Under the pieces are notes generated by a model, which was given only the letters and a program-made list of their open reading frames with translations, was not told the DNA's origin and made no database searches. A DNA stretch of 64,000 nucleotides from positions 1-64,000 of the forward strand of contig NZ_JAAOIR010000002.1 in the NCBI RefSeq assembly GCF_011440375.1. Direction: 5' to 3'. The position numbers and the translations under genes were made by a program. Numbering within the stretch: position 1 is the stretch's first letter; each line of letters begins with the position of its first letter. The DNA comes from Halorubellus sp. JP-L1. GTDB taxonomy: Archaea > Halobacteriota > Halobacteria > Halobacteriales > Natrialbaceae. This document shows positions 7,385-16,562 of this stretch, one piece after another.

Positions 7385-9295
7385 ATGACAGACAATACCA
7401 GCGTCGACCGACGTCGCTTCCTGCAAGCGACCGGTGGCGCAGCAACTGCAGCGGCAATCGCGGGTTGCCTCGGTGGCGGCGACGAAACCGAGACCGAACC
7501 CGAAACCGAAGACGGTGGCGACGGGACCGACACGACCACTGGCGGAGACGAGGAGCCCCAGGGCAACGACCGCACCCTGCAGCTCATCAACTCCACGATC
7601 ACCACGCTCGACCCCATCAAGGCGACGGACACCGCGTCCGGCACGATCATCCAGAACGTGTTCGACGCCCTGATGAACTACCCGAACGGCGAGATCGCAG
7701 TGGAGAACCTCCTCGCGGAGGAGGTCTCGGTCTCCGACGACTTCCGGACCTACACGTTCACGCTCAAAGAGGGCGTCCAGTACCACGACGACATGGGCGA
7801 GGTCACGGCCGAGGACGTCGTGTACTCCTTCGAGCGCCTCGCGGCCTCGGACAACTCCCGACGGACGTACTTCATTCTCGCATACGCGCTCAACATCGAG
7901 CACGAGACGGACGACGAAGGCGCGTACGTCCCCGGCTCGCTCAACATGGCCGCGACCGGTGACTACGAGTTCAAGATGCAGCTCGCGAAGCCGTTCGCGC
8001 CCACACTCGAGATGCTCGCGTACACGTCGTTCTCGGTGATCCCGAAGGGGATCGTCGGCGACATCGACGTCGTCCCGTCCGGTGGCAGCCTCGGCTCCGA
8101 CGAGACCGAGGACATCGGCGACGGCGAGATGGCCCACGAGGAGTTCGCGACCAACAACCCAGTCGGTGCGGGTCCGTACGTGTTCGACCACTGGGAGACT
8201 AGCCAGGAAGCCGAGATCGTCCGAAACGACGACTACCACGGTGGCGAAGTCCTGAACGGCGGCGTCTTCTGGAAGGTTATCCCGAAGCCGGAGACCGCCT
8301 ACCAGTACGCCCAGAACAAGAACTCCGACCTGATCTCGATGCCGACGTCGAAGTACGACCCCGGCAAGGTCAACGTCGAGGGAACCGACGACCTCGGCCG
8401 CAAGTACGGGACGTACGGCCCGATGGAGAACAGCGCCACCGCCAACTACCTCCAGGTCGCGTCGATCAACACGTACTACATCGGCTTCAACTGCGAGAAC
8501 GTCGAGAAGCCCGCCCGGCAGGCCATCGCGTACGCGATGAACCAGCAGGAGGGCGTCGAGCAGGTGTTCAAGGGTCGTGGCAAGGCCGCGTACCACCTCA
8601 CGCCGCCGAACATCTACCCGGGTGGCGCACCCGAGTACGACTCGCACGCGGAGAACAACTACCCCTACGGGTACAACCAGACGCAGATCCAGCAGGCAAA
8701 GAGCGTCATGGAGGACGCCGGCTACGGCCCCGACAACCAGTACGAGGTCACGTTCACGACGTACCAGTCGTCGACGTGGCAGGGCCTCGGCAAGATCCTC
8801 CGCGACAAGCTCGCGTCCGCGCACGTCAACATGCAGCTCGAGGAGGCGCCGTTCTCGACGCTCCTCCAGCGTGGCCGGAACGGGAACCTCGAAGCGTACT
8901 CGCTGGGCTGGATCATGGACTGGCCGCGCCCGAACAACTTCCTCGGGCAGGTCGTGCCGGAGCTCACCAACACGGACCAGGAAGGCGGCGCGCAGGGCTT
9001 CTACCTGGACTGGGACGGCGACGAGGGTGGCATGAGCAGTGCCGCACAGCAGGCCCAGAGCGCCTGGGAGACGATCCAGAGCAACCCCGAGCCGACCGAC
9101 TCCGCACAGAGCGAGCGCGACTCGGCGTACGTCCAGATGGAGGAGGCCATGTGGGATGACATGGTCCTCCTTCCGATGTACCACGTCGCAGAGGAGCGTC
9201 TGTGGTACGACTGGGTCGACATTCCGCGCTTCGGCGGTGGCGGTCCCTCCCGCCAGAAGAAGTGGAAGGTCGTCATCAACGAGCGCGACCAGTAA
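7385..9295 (+). CDS. Peptide ABC transporter substrate-binding lipoprotein
   Basis: A 636-aa extracellular binding protein of the SBP_bac_5 (DppA/OppA) family. It captures peptides or similar solutes for the permeases encoded next. The N-terminus has a Tat motif (DRRRFLQA) and a lipobox ending IAGC, with Cys28 as the expected lipid-anchored residue. An acidic Gly/Thr/Glu tether (~30-60) follows, then the binding domain (~65-630). The ATG at 7385 is chosen because it places the Tat motif at residues 8-13 and sits just after a TATA box; longer in-frame starts would bury the signal. It is the first gene of a five-gene cluster. A T-rich terminator and a second weak start region follow before the permeases. 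This could let the binding protein be made in excess, which is inference. Confidence 0.93.
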   Translation: MTDNTSVDRRRFLQATGGAATAAAIAGCLGGGDETETEPETEDGGDGTDTTTGGDEEPQGNDRTLQLINSTITTLDPIKATDTASGTIIQNVFDALMNYPNGEIAVENLLAEEVSVSDDFRTYTFTLKEGVQYHDDMGEVTAEDVVYSFERLAASDNSRRTYFILAYALNIEHETDDEGAYVPGSLNMAATGDYEFKMQLAKPFAPTLEMLAYTSFSVIPKGIVGDIDVVPSGGSLGSDETEDIGDGEMAHEEFATNNPVGAGPYVFDHWETSQEAEIVRNDDYHGGEVLNGGVFWKVIPKPETAYQYAQNKNSDLISMPTSKYDPGKVNVEGTDDLGRKYGTYGPMENSATANYLQVASINTYYIGFNCENVEKPARQAIAYAMNQQEGVEQVFKGRGKAAYHLTPPNIYPGGAPEYDSHAENNYPYGYNQTQIQQAKSVMEDAGYGPDNQYEVTFTTYQSSTWQGLGKILRDKLASAHVNMQLEEAPFSTLLQRGRNGNLEAYSLGWIMDWPRPNNFLGQVVPELTNTDQEGGAQGFYLDWDGDEGGMSSAAQQAQSAWETIQSNPEPTDSAQSERDSAYVQMEEAMWDDMVLLPMYHVAEERLWYDWVDIPRFGGGGPSRQKKWKVVINERDQ

Positions 9296-9313
9296 CGCCC
9301 GGAACGACTTCGC

Positions 9314-9328
9314 GTTTTCCGTTTTTTC
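9314..9328 (+). terminator. T-rich terminator after dppA
   Basis: gttttccgttttttc follows the dppA stop by 18 bases. Runs of T on the coding strand are the usual archaeal termination signal. Partial termination here would favour the binding protein over the permeases. Confidence 0.5.
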
Positions 9329-9387
9329 GCGGCCATAGCGACGCCTACGCGCCGGTTATCATCAACCGTGGAACGCAAGACATAACC

Positions 9388-9456
9388 ATGGGTGCGAAAT
9401 ACACTATCAGTAGAACAATGGTGATGGAAGTGGCTCACCGGAGGGCCGAAAAATGA
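9388..9456 (+). CDS. Possible 22-residue leader ORF overlapping dppB start
   Basis: ATG at 9388 opens a 22-codon frame that ends with the TGA overlapping the dppB ATG (ATGA). An element gttatcat near 9354-9361 lies about 30 bases upstream, as for a leaderless start. The peptide is basic and has no recognised relative. It may only serve to load ribosomes for dppB, or may be chance. Confidence 0.3.
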   Translation: MGAKYTISRTMVMEVAHRRAEK

Positions 9457-10523
9457 GTCGGTGGTCGTACTTCGCTCGCCGGCTCGTACTGGCGGTTCCG
9501 GTCGTGCTCTTCGGAACGACCCTCACGTTCATGATCATCTACCTGGGCCCGATAGACCCAGTGTCGGCCATCCTTGGCCCGCAATCAAACCAACAGGCCT
9601 ACGAACAGATCGAGGCCCAGCTCGGGCTGAACAAACCGCTGTTCGGGCAGTACCTCGACTTCATCGCGAACCTCGCGATGTTCGACCTCGGCGATTCCTG
9701 GGTCATCCAACCGGACACCTCGGCGATGGAACTCATCGGGAGCTTCGCACCGCGGACGCTCTGGCTGGGCTTCTGGTCGGTGCTCCTCCCGCTGTTCATC
9801 GGGATACCGCTGGGCTTCTACGCCGGACTGAATCCGAACACGTGGTCGGACTACTTCGCGTCCCTCGGCGGGATCGTCTGGCGGTCGATGCCGAACTTCT
9901 GGCTCGGCGTCATCCTGTTGGCGTGGCTGAGTCAGGACAACGTCCTCTTCGGGTTCAACTGGAAGACGTTCGTCGTCGACACCGGTATCGTCGGCGCACC
10001 GTCGTTGAACTTCTACGACGTCGCGGGCGTGACGAGCATCGACCTGTTCGGGACAACGCTGTTCCGGCTGCCGTTCAAGTTCAACTTCGAGACGTTCCTC
10101 GCGGCGATCAAGCGCATCCTGCCGCCCGCGATCGTGCTCGGGTCGGCGTCGATGGGTAACGAGATGCGTCTCGGCCGGACGGCGGTCCTGGAGACGGTGA
10201 ACTCGAACTACGTCGAGACCGCGCGCGCGAAGGGGCTGTCGAGCGGGAAGATCGTCTGGAAGCACGTCTTCCGGAACGCGCTGATCCCGCTCGTCCCGAT
10301 CATCCTGAACGAAGCGTTCCTCCTCATCGGTGGGTCCGTCATCCTGGAGACCATCTTCGGGATCAACGGCCTCGGCTACCTGTTCTTCCAGGCGGTCGTG
10401 CAGGCCGACCTGCCGCTCGCGGGGTCGCTGATGTACATCTTCATCCTGCTAATCGTGTTCTTGAACATCCTACAGGACTTCCTGTACACGATCATCGATC
10501 CGAGAGTGGGGTACGACAAATGA
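9453..10523 (+). CDS. Peptide ABC transporter permease, DppB type
   Basis: A 356-aa inner-membrane permease of the BPD_transp_1 family. About six helices are visible, beginning with residues ~9-31 (RLVLAVPVVLFGTTLTFMIIYL). The family signature that docks the ATPase is present near residues 250-265 (TARAKGLSSGKIVWKHVFRNALIP). A Shine-Dalgarno sequence ggaggg (9440-9445) stands 7 bases before the ATG, so this internal gene starts by a leadered route, unlike the first gene. The downstream permease overlaps by 4 bases. Confidence 0.93.
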   Translation: MSRWSYFARRLVLAVPVVLFGTTLTFMIIYLGPIDPVSAILGPQSNQQAYEQIEAQLGLNKPLFGQYLDFIANLAMFDLGDSWVIQPDTSAMELIGSFAPRTLWLGFWSVLLPLFIGIPLGFYAGLNPNTWSDYFASLGGIVWRSMPNFWLGVILLAWLSQDNVLFGFNWKTFVVDTGIVGAPSLNFYDVAGVTSIDLFGTTLFRLPFKFNFETFLAAIKRILPPAIVLGSASMGNEMRLGRTAVLETVNSNYVETARAKGLSSGKIVWKHVFRNALIPLVPIILNEAFLLIGGSVILETIFGINGLGYLFFQAVVQADLPLAGSLMYIFILLIVFLNILQDFLYTIIDPRVGYDK

Positions 10524-12259
10524 GCGAACGAAACGAGGACTCGACGTTCAGAGAGCGCGTGCTCGCGCACCCCGAACCTGCGATGATCTGGCTCGCGGGG
10601 GCATTCCTGCTGTTCCTCCCGCAGGCGAGTGCGTTCTTCGAGACGCTCATCCTCTGGGGCGACATGGTGAACCCGTTCACGACGGGGTCGCTCGAGATCA
10701 TGAGCTGGTACGTCGACACGATGTACAGTACGGGTGGGACGGTCGGTGGCACCATCCTGACCGCGATCGGTGCATTCGTCGCCATCGCGGTCGTGACGGT
10801 GCTCATCAAGGCGTTCTTCATCCCGTTCTCCATCGTGGAGAGTCTCGGCGTGGAGGACTGGCCGATCAGCACCGACCTCCTCGAGCGCGTCATCGTCGGC
10901 TCGATCGTCGCGGTGGCCGGACTGCTGCTCGTGTTCTCGCCGCTCGGGAGCGCGCTCCAGTCGCTGTTCGCGATCGTCGCGGACGTCGGGACCGTGTTCG
11001 CCGACCGGTGGACGCTCCTGTCGCGCGAGGTCATCCCGAACCAGGGGTTCGCGCCACCGTCAGGCGCGACCGACCAGTACTCGACCGGACCGCTCGGTCC
11101 GTACCACGGGACGTTCCTCGGCCTCGAACCGGCCGTCGCGTGGGCGATCCGCGTCGTTCTCGTGTACGTGTACGCGTTCGTCTGGATCGCGTGGGCCTGG
11201 TTCGGCTACAAGACGTTCCGCCGGCACTACCGGTACGCTGACTGGACGCCGCGCGACGACATGATCGATCGCTTCAGCACGCACCGCTGGGGCCAGTTCG
11301 GGTTCGTCGTCGTCGCGATGTTCCTCGTCATGGCGATCTTCGCGCCACCGCTCGGTCCGGTGACCGCGCAGGAGAACATCCACGAACCGTACAGTTACTC
11401 GGTGAACTACACGGAGGACGGGGAGGTGCTGAACATCACGCACGGCAGTGCGAACTCCGGGTCGACCTCGCAGGGCGGTGACCGGAACGTCGGCATCCTC
11501 CAGTACGACGACTTCGGTCGGTTCCATCCGATCGGGACGACGACCGGCGGGAAGGACCTATGGACGTTCATGACCATGGGGTCCCGCGTCAGCCTGTTCA
11601 TCGGGCTGCTCTCGGTCGTCGGGAGCGGGTTCATCGGTGCGGCGCTCGCGCTCGTGACGGCGTACTACAAGGGCTTGACTGACCTCATCGTCGTGGTGAC
11701 GTCCGACGGCATCCAGGCGATGCCGGCGTTGCTCGTGCTCATCCTCCTGGGGACGGTGCTCGCGGACCATCCGATATCGAACGTGTACAACGGCGCGCTC
11801 GTGTTCGTCCTCATCTTCGTCGCGATCGGCTGGGCGGGGATGTGGCGCGCGCTCCGTGGACCCGCGTTACAGGTGTCCGAGCAGGAGTGGATCGACGCCG
11901 CCAGGAGTTACGGGCAGCGACCGACGACCACGATGAAGAAGCACATGGCGCCGTACATCCTCGGCTACCTGCTCGTGTACGGGTCGCTGCGGCTCGGCGG
12001 CATCATCATCAGCGTCGCCGCGCTGTCGTTCCTCGGCCTGGGGATCGAGCCGCCGGTCCCGGAGTGGGGTCGGATGGTGAACTCCGGTCAGCCGTACGTG
12101 TCCGGGCCGTCGTGGCACATCGCGACCGTCCCCGGTCTGATGGTCGTGCTCGTCGTCACGGGCTTCAACGCGTTCGGTGACGGCATCCGCGACGCGATCG
12201 ACCCGCAGTCCGAAGGGGCGTCGGGTGACGAGGCCGCGGCTGCAGGGGGTGGTGGATGA
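10520..12259 (+). CDS. Peptide ABC transporter permease, DppC type, long N-terminus
   Basis: A 579-aa permease partner of DppB. The canonical BPD_transp_1 region is in the C-terminal half (~345-565), with the EAA-type loop around DAARSYGQRPTTTMKKHMAP. The ~270-residue N-terminal part carries extra hydrophobic segments (about 20-40, 70-95, 125-155, 210-230) not found in typical bacterial DppC of ~300 aa. An external loop (~285-340) is rich in Ser, Thr and Asn. The start overlaps dppB by 4 bases, so translation is coupled. Confidence 0.9.
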   Translation: MSERNEDSTFRERVLAHPEPAMIWLAGAFLLFLPQASAFFETLILWGDMVNPFTTGSLEIMSWYVDTMYSTGGTVGGTILTAIGAFVAIAVVTVLIKAFFIPFSIVESLGVEDWPISTDLLERVIVGSIVAVAGLLLVFSPLGSALQSLFAIVADVGTVFADRWTLLSREVIPNQGFAPPSGATDQYSTGPLGPYHGTFLGLEPAVAWAIRVVLVYVYAFVWIAWAWFGYKTFRRHYRYADWTPRDDMIDRFSTHRWGQFGFVVVAMFLVMAIFAPPLGPVTAQENIHEPYSYSVNYTEDGEVLNITHGSANSGSTSQGGDRNVGILQYDDFGRFHPIGTTTGGKDLWTFMTMGSRVSLFIGLLSVVGSGFIGAALALVTAYYKGLTDLIVVVTSDGIQAMPALLVLILLGTVLADHPISNVYNGALVFVLIFVAIGWAGMWRALRGPALQVSEQEWIDAARSYGQRPTTTMKKHMAPYILGYLLVYGSLRLGGIIISVAALSFLGLGIEPPVPEWGRMVNSGQPYVSGPSWHIATVPGLMVVLVVTGFNAFGDGIRDAIDPQSEGASGDEAAAAGGGG

Positions 12260-13650
12260 TGTCCACGCCCGAGCAGGTCGCGACTGACGACTCCGTGCTC
12301 CGCGTGAAGAACCTGCAGACGTCGTTCTTCACGGACAAGGAGACGATCCGTGCGGTCGACGAGATCAGTTTCGACATCGAGAAGGGCGAGACGGTCGGTA
12401 TCGTCGGCGAGTCCGGGTCGGGCAAGTCCGTGACGGCGCGCTCGATCATGGGGCTCGTCGAGAGCCCGGGGAGCGTACTCCGTGGGAGTAGCGTCCAGTT
12501 CCGCGTGGCGAGTGCCGTGGAGGAGTTCGCGAACACCTTCGAGAGCTCGACGGTCGACCTCGGGCAGCTCGCCGCCGAGAACGATCTCACGGCGGAACTC
12601 CAGGACGCGTTCACGCAGCTCAGTGCGGTACCGAGCGACGTCACGGAGGACCCGCGGTACGCGGACGAGCGTGCGGAGGACGTGAACGTCCGGAAGATGG
12701 TCGACGACGGCGTCGTCACCTGGAACGACCTGATCACGTCCGGGTACGCGGACGAACTCGGACTGGTCGACGAGAACGACTTCGTGTTCATCGAGTCCGG
12801 CGAGATCACGTCGGGTGGCGCGACGGTCGAGTCGGGGTACATCGACGTCACTCGCGCGCACGACCGCGGGCTCCGGAAGCTCCGCGGGGGGAACATCGCG
12901 ATGGTGTTCCAGGACCCGTTGACGTCCCTGAATCCCGTGTACACGGTCGGAAACCAGATCAAGGAGGCGCTGAAGCTCCACCGTGGCCTGCGGGGTGCGG
13001 AGGCGACGGAGGAGGCGATCAACCTCCTGGAAGCGGTCGGGATTCCGGACTCGCGGCGGCGCGTTCGCGAGTACCCTCACCAGTTCAGTGGTGGGATGCG
13101 TCAGCGTGCCGTCATCGCGATGGCGTTGGCGTGCGATCCCGAACTCTTGATCTGTGACGAGCCGACGACCGCACTCGACGTGACGATCCAGGCGCAGATC
13201 CTGGAACTCCTCGAGAACCTCCAGGAGGAACGCGGCCTCTCGATCATGTTCATCACGCACGACATGGGTGTCATCGCGGACATCTCCGATCGCGTGAACG
13301 TGATGTACGCCGGCGAGCTCGTCGAGACGGGTGACGTGAGGGACATCTTCCACGACCCGAAGCATCCGTACACGCAGGGGCTTCTGCGGTCGATCCCGGG
13401 CCAGCAGGCCGGGGATCGTCTGGAGACGATCGAGGGCGACGTGCCGACGCCGAACGAGGATCCGACGTACTGTCGGTTCGCGCCGCGGTGTCCGGAGGCG
13501 TTCGACGACTGTGAGGCGGTGCATCCCGAGCAGGTCGGGGTGTCGACGGAGGAAGACGACCACGTCGCCGCGTGCCTGCTGTATCCGGAGGACGTGACGC
13601 AGGCAGAGGCGATCGAACTCCACAAGGCGAAAGGAGGGCGGAACGAATGA
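12256..13650 (+). CDS. Peptide ABC transporter ATPase, DppD type, with inserted domain
   Basis: A 464-aa cytoplasmic ATPase. Walker A GESGSGKS lies at 51-58, the Q-loop VFQD at 217-220, the signature FSGGMRQRA near 277, Walker B LLICDEP, and the C-terminal oligopeptide-transporter extension with Cys residues follows. Between Walker A and the Q-loop, where relatives have about 45 residues, there are about 160. This adds a domain (~75-205) containing NDFVFIESG and VESGYIDVT. A homologous insertion occurs in the next gene. The start has two ATGs in tandem (12256, 12259) overlapping the dppC stop. Confidence 0.92.
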   Translation: MMSTPEQVATDDSVLRVKNLQTSFFTDKETIRAVDEISFDIEKGETVGIVGESGSGKSVTARSIMGLVESPGSVLRGSSVQFRVASAVEEFANTFESSTVDLGQLAAENDLTAELQDAFTQLSAVPSDVTEDPRYADERAEDVNVRKMVDDGVVTWNDLITSGYADELGLVDENDFVFIESGEITSGGATVESGYIDVTRAHDRGLRKLRGGNIAMVFQDPLTSLNPVYTVGNQIKEALKLHRGLRGAEATEEAINLLEAVGIPDSRRRVREYPHQFSGGMRQRAVIAMALACDPELLICDEPTTALDVTIQAQILELLENLQEERGLSIMFITHDMGVIADISDRVNVMYAGELVETGDVRDIFHDPKHPYTQGLLRSIPGQQAGDRLETIEGDVPTPNEDPTYCRFAPRCPEAFDDCEAVHPEQVGVSTEEDDHVAACLLYPEDVTQAEAIELHKAKGGRNE

Positions 13651-15302
13651 GCAAACAAGCGATGTCAACGGCGCAGTCGACGGACGAGGAGCACGCGATG
13701 ATCGAGGTCCGCCAGCTCAAGACGTACTACGAGGGCGGCGGCCTGATCTCGAGCAACCCCGTGAAGGCGGTTGACGGGGTGGACTTCGACATCCGGAGCG
13801 GTGAGACGCTCGGGCTCGTCGGCGAGTCCGGGTGCGGGAAGTCGACGCTCGGTCGGACGCTCGTGCAACTGGAGGACGCGACCGCTGGGATGAGTCGGTT
13901 CTCGAAGCCGGAAGTCGTCCAGCAGTTCGCGAACGGGAACCGTCGTCGGACGGTGTTCCTGCCGGACGTCTACGGCGAGCACGACGCGGTGTCGCTCGTC
14001 GAGCAGTTGCTCGACGACGGCGTGCTTCCCAAGCACATCACTGACGTCCCGCGGTTCGCGACGCTGTCGCCCGGCGAGGTGAACGCGGGGACGCTCGTGG
14101 ACGATGGGAACGTCACGGTGGAGTCCCTCGTCGACGCCGGATTCGGGGAGCGTCTGGGCCTGTACGGCGAGAAGGACTTCGTGTTCGTCGAGTCCGGGTC
14201 GAAGGACGGCGACACCGTCACGGTCGAGTCGGGCTACATCGACGTGACGTCGGCGCCGGATTACGCGCTGAAGAAGCTCCGCGGGAAGCAACTCGGGATC
14301 GTCTTCCAGGACCCCGAGTCCAGCCTGAACGACCGGATGACGGTCGGGGAGATCGTCCGGGAGCCCCTGGACGTGCACGGTTGGGGGACCAAGCGCGAGC
14401 GCCGCGAGCGCGTTCGCGAACTCCTGGATACGGTCGGGTTGCGGCCGGAGCACTACTTCCGATACCCCCACCAGTTCAGTGGTGGGCAGCGCCAGCGCAT
14501 TGGGATCGCGCGAGCGCTCGCGCTGGAGCCTGACTTCCTCGTGCTGGACGAACCGGTGTCGGCGCTGGACGTGTCCGTGCAGGCGAAGATCCTGAACCTC
14601 CTAGAGGACCTCCAGACGGAGTTCGGGTTGACGTACCTGTTCATCGCGCACGACCTCTCCGTCGTCAGGCACATCTGCGACCGCGTCGCCGTGATGTACC
14701 TCGGGAACATCATGGAGATCGGGGAGACCGAGGAGCTGTTCGACGCACCGGCGAACCCGTACACGCACTCGTTGCTGTCCGCGATCCCGGAGCCGGATCC
14801 GGATTCGAACAAGGAGCGCGTGACGCTCCGTGGGACGCCGCCGAGTCCGCGCGACCCGCCGGTCGGTTGTCCGTTCAGTACGCGGTGTCCGGTGAAGATC
14901 CGTCCGGAGGCGTATCGAGAGATGGACGACGACGTCTGGGAGCGCATCGAGGTGTTCCGGGAGGTCGTCCGCGAGCGAACGCGCGCGGACCGGTCGTTCT
15001 CGGACCGGGTGCGGGAGTTCCTCGGGAAGGAGACGCGGTTCTCGGACATCACGGAGATCACGGACGAGCTGTTCGGTGACGTGCAGGTTCCGGACGGCGC
15101 GCAGCAGCATCTCCGCGAGGCGGCGAGTTACGTGGAGGCGGGCAACGACAACCAGGCCCGGGAGTACCTCTTCGAGGAGTTCGGGAGCGTCTGCGACAAG
15201 GAGAAACCGCGGCATCACGATGTGACGGCGCTCCGGACGAGTTACTGCCATCGGCACCTCGACGAGTACGAGGACAGCCAGTCGGTCTTCCAGCAGCTGT
15301 AG
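13647..15302 (+). CDS. Peptide ABC transporter ATPase, DppF type, with inserted domain
   Basis: A 551-aa second ATPase of the transporter. Walker A GESGCGKS at 59-66, Q-loop VFQD near 219-222, signature FSGGQRQR, and Walker B LVLDEP. It has the same kind of insertion as DppD between Walker A and the Q-loop (~80-208), sharing KDFVFVESG and VESGYIDVT. After the oligopeptide-type extension there is a further ~150-residue tail (about 405-551) that is not typical; it is charged and helical-looking and ends in a Cys/His-containing segment. The ATG at 13647 overlaps the dppD stop by 4 bases. Confidence 0.92.
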   Translation: MSKQAMSTAQSTDEEHAMIEVRQLKTYYEGGGLISSNPVKAVDGVDFDIRSGETLGLVGESGCGKSTLGRTLVQLEDATAGMSRFSKPEVVQQFANGNRRRTVFLPDVYGEHDAVSLVEQLLDDGVLPKHITDVPRFATLSPGEVNAGTLVDDGNVTVESLVDAGFGERLGLYGEKDFVFVESGSKDGDTVTVESGYIDVTSAPDYALKKLRGKQLGIVFQDPESSLNDRMTVGEIVREPLDVHGWGTKRERRERVRELLDTVGLRPEHYFRYPHQFSGGQRQRIGIARALALEPDFLVLDEPVSALDVSVQAKILNLLEDLQTEFGLTYLFIAHDLSVVRHICDRVAVMYLGNIMEIGETEELFDAPANPYTHSLLSAIPEPDPDSNKERVTLRGTPPSPRDPPVGCPFSTRCPVKIRPEAYREMDDDVWERIEVFREVVRERTRADRSFSDRVREFLGKETRFSDITEITDELFGDVQVPDGAQQHLREAASYVEAGNDNQAREYLFEEFGSVCDKEKPRHHDVTALRTSYCHRHLDEYEDSQSVFQQL

Positions 15303-15309
15303 GCCGGCC

Positions 15310-15762
15310 GTGTCTTCTACGGATTCCACGCCGCGCGAGGCGGTCGAGGTCGTCGCGTTGAAGGTCGTCGACTTGCTGACGTACGTGGTGGTACTGGTTG
15401 CGGTGGTGTTCGTGCCGGTCGCGGCGTTCGAGCTGTCGACGTTCGGCGGGCTCGTGTTCACGAAGTGGGTGCTGTTCGTCGTGGGTGGCGTCCTCGGCGT
15501 GTACTCGAGCTTCCAGTTGCGGCCGGCCGGGCCGGAGCGTCGGGCGGCGGCGGTCGACGCTGGTCCGAGCAGTGCGACGGTCGGTGGCCGGGAGGTGTCT
15601 CGCCTGCAGCGCGTGGCGGCGGCGATGCCGCCGGCGCGGTGGACGGGGTTGACGCCGACGGAGCGGTTCTCGCCGTACACGAAGCAGTTCGCGGCGGCGG
15701 TCGCGTTCGTCGTGACGGCGTGGCTGCTGGAGGTCGTGTTCGACGTCGGCCTCGGACTGTAG
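15310..15762 (+). CDS. Membrane protein of unknown function
   Basis: A 150-aa protein with a GTG start only 7 bases after the dppF stop, so it is probably the sixth gene of the transcript. Hydrophobic segments are at ~20-44, 50-66 and 128-147, with a polar loop between. The loop motif TGLTPTERFSPYTKQF is notable. It resembles small haloarchaeal membrane proteins annotated only as DUFs. A role with the peptide transporter is suggested by position alone. Confidence 0.75.
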   Translation: MSSTDSTPREAVEVVALKVVDLLTYVVVLVAVVFVPVAAFELSTFGGLVFTKWVLFVVGGVLGVYSSFQLRPAGPERRAAAVDAGPSSATVGGREVSRLQRVAAAMPPARWTGLTPTERFSPYTKQFAAAVAFVVTAWLLEVVFDVGLGL

Positions 15763-15853
15763 GCGGGGCGAGCAGGCGTCGTGACGGGTTTCCTTCGGTG
15801 AGTCGTCGACGGATAGAGACACCCTTAACCGACTCGGGTGTGTTGTGCGACCC

Positions 15854-16486
15854 ATGCCCGAAGCCCCCGATATCGACGAGGAGGATTTCACGCACGCGGA
15901 CCGGATCGCGGCGAACGCGGACGCGATCCGGGAGGCGTGGGAGGCGACGCTCGAGGACATGGAGGCGATGGCGGAGGCCCGACGCGAAGATGGATGGGAG
16001 GCTGTGACGTGCATGGCCGTGGATACGGCGCCGACGAACCCGGACGCGGGCGACCGCGACGACTTCGGGCTCGTGTTCGTGCTCCCGAACAACATGGCCG
16101 AGGAGTTCGAGGCGGCCTACGAGGGGAAGGCGTTCCCGCAGTACGAGGTGTACCGGGCCGCGGACGAGGGACGTGCGTACCTGGTCGTCGAGTACATCGA
16201 CCCGGAGTCGGAGACGGCGATCTTCGTCGCGAGCCAGTACGAGCTCCGGTTCGCGCCGGGGATGGTGACGGCGGCGCGTCGCGAGGAGACGATGTACACG
16301 TACGCGCAGCTCGTCGACGGGACGCGCATCGGTGCGTTCGAGCACGATAGCGTCGACAAGTTCGTCCCGGAGATCGACCGCATCGAGGAGTACCGGATGG
16401 AGACGCCGGACCCCCAGGAGGTCGCGAAGAAGCTCGACGACGTGGAGCCGGAGGCGGTCGAGGACGCGGACGTCGACGAGGCCTGA
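15854..16486 (+). CDS. Conserved acidic haloarchaeal protein (DUF7529-like)
   Basis: A 210-aa soluble acidic protein. The first ~45 residues are helical and charged. The core (~48-165) alternates strands, e.g. FGLVFVLPNNMAEEF and AYLVVEYIDPESETAIFVASQYEL, and the C-terminal tail is Glu/Asp-rich. No catalytic motif is recognised. The ATG at 15854 is preferred over one three codons upstream because 'cccttaacc' (15822-15830) lies about 28 bases ahead, as for a leaderless transcript. Confidence 0.75.
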   Translation: MPEAPDIDEEDFTHADRIAANADAIREAWEATLEDMEAMAEARREDGWEAVTCMAVDTAPTNPDAGDRDDFGLVFVLPNNMAEEFEAAYEGKAFPQYEVYRAADEGRAYLVVEYIDPESETAIFVASQYELRFAPGMVTAARREETMYTYAQLVDGTRIGAFEHDSVDKFVPEIDRIEEYRMETPDPQEVAKKLDDVEPEAVEDADVDEA

Positions 16487-16562
16487 GCGTACTGTCGGCG
16501 GTCGTGAGTGTCGCTCGCCAGAAACAGGGGCTTTATTTCCGTTTTCGCTGTAGAGTGCGAGT

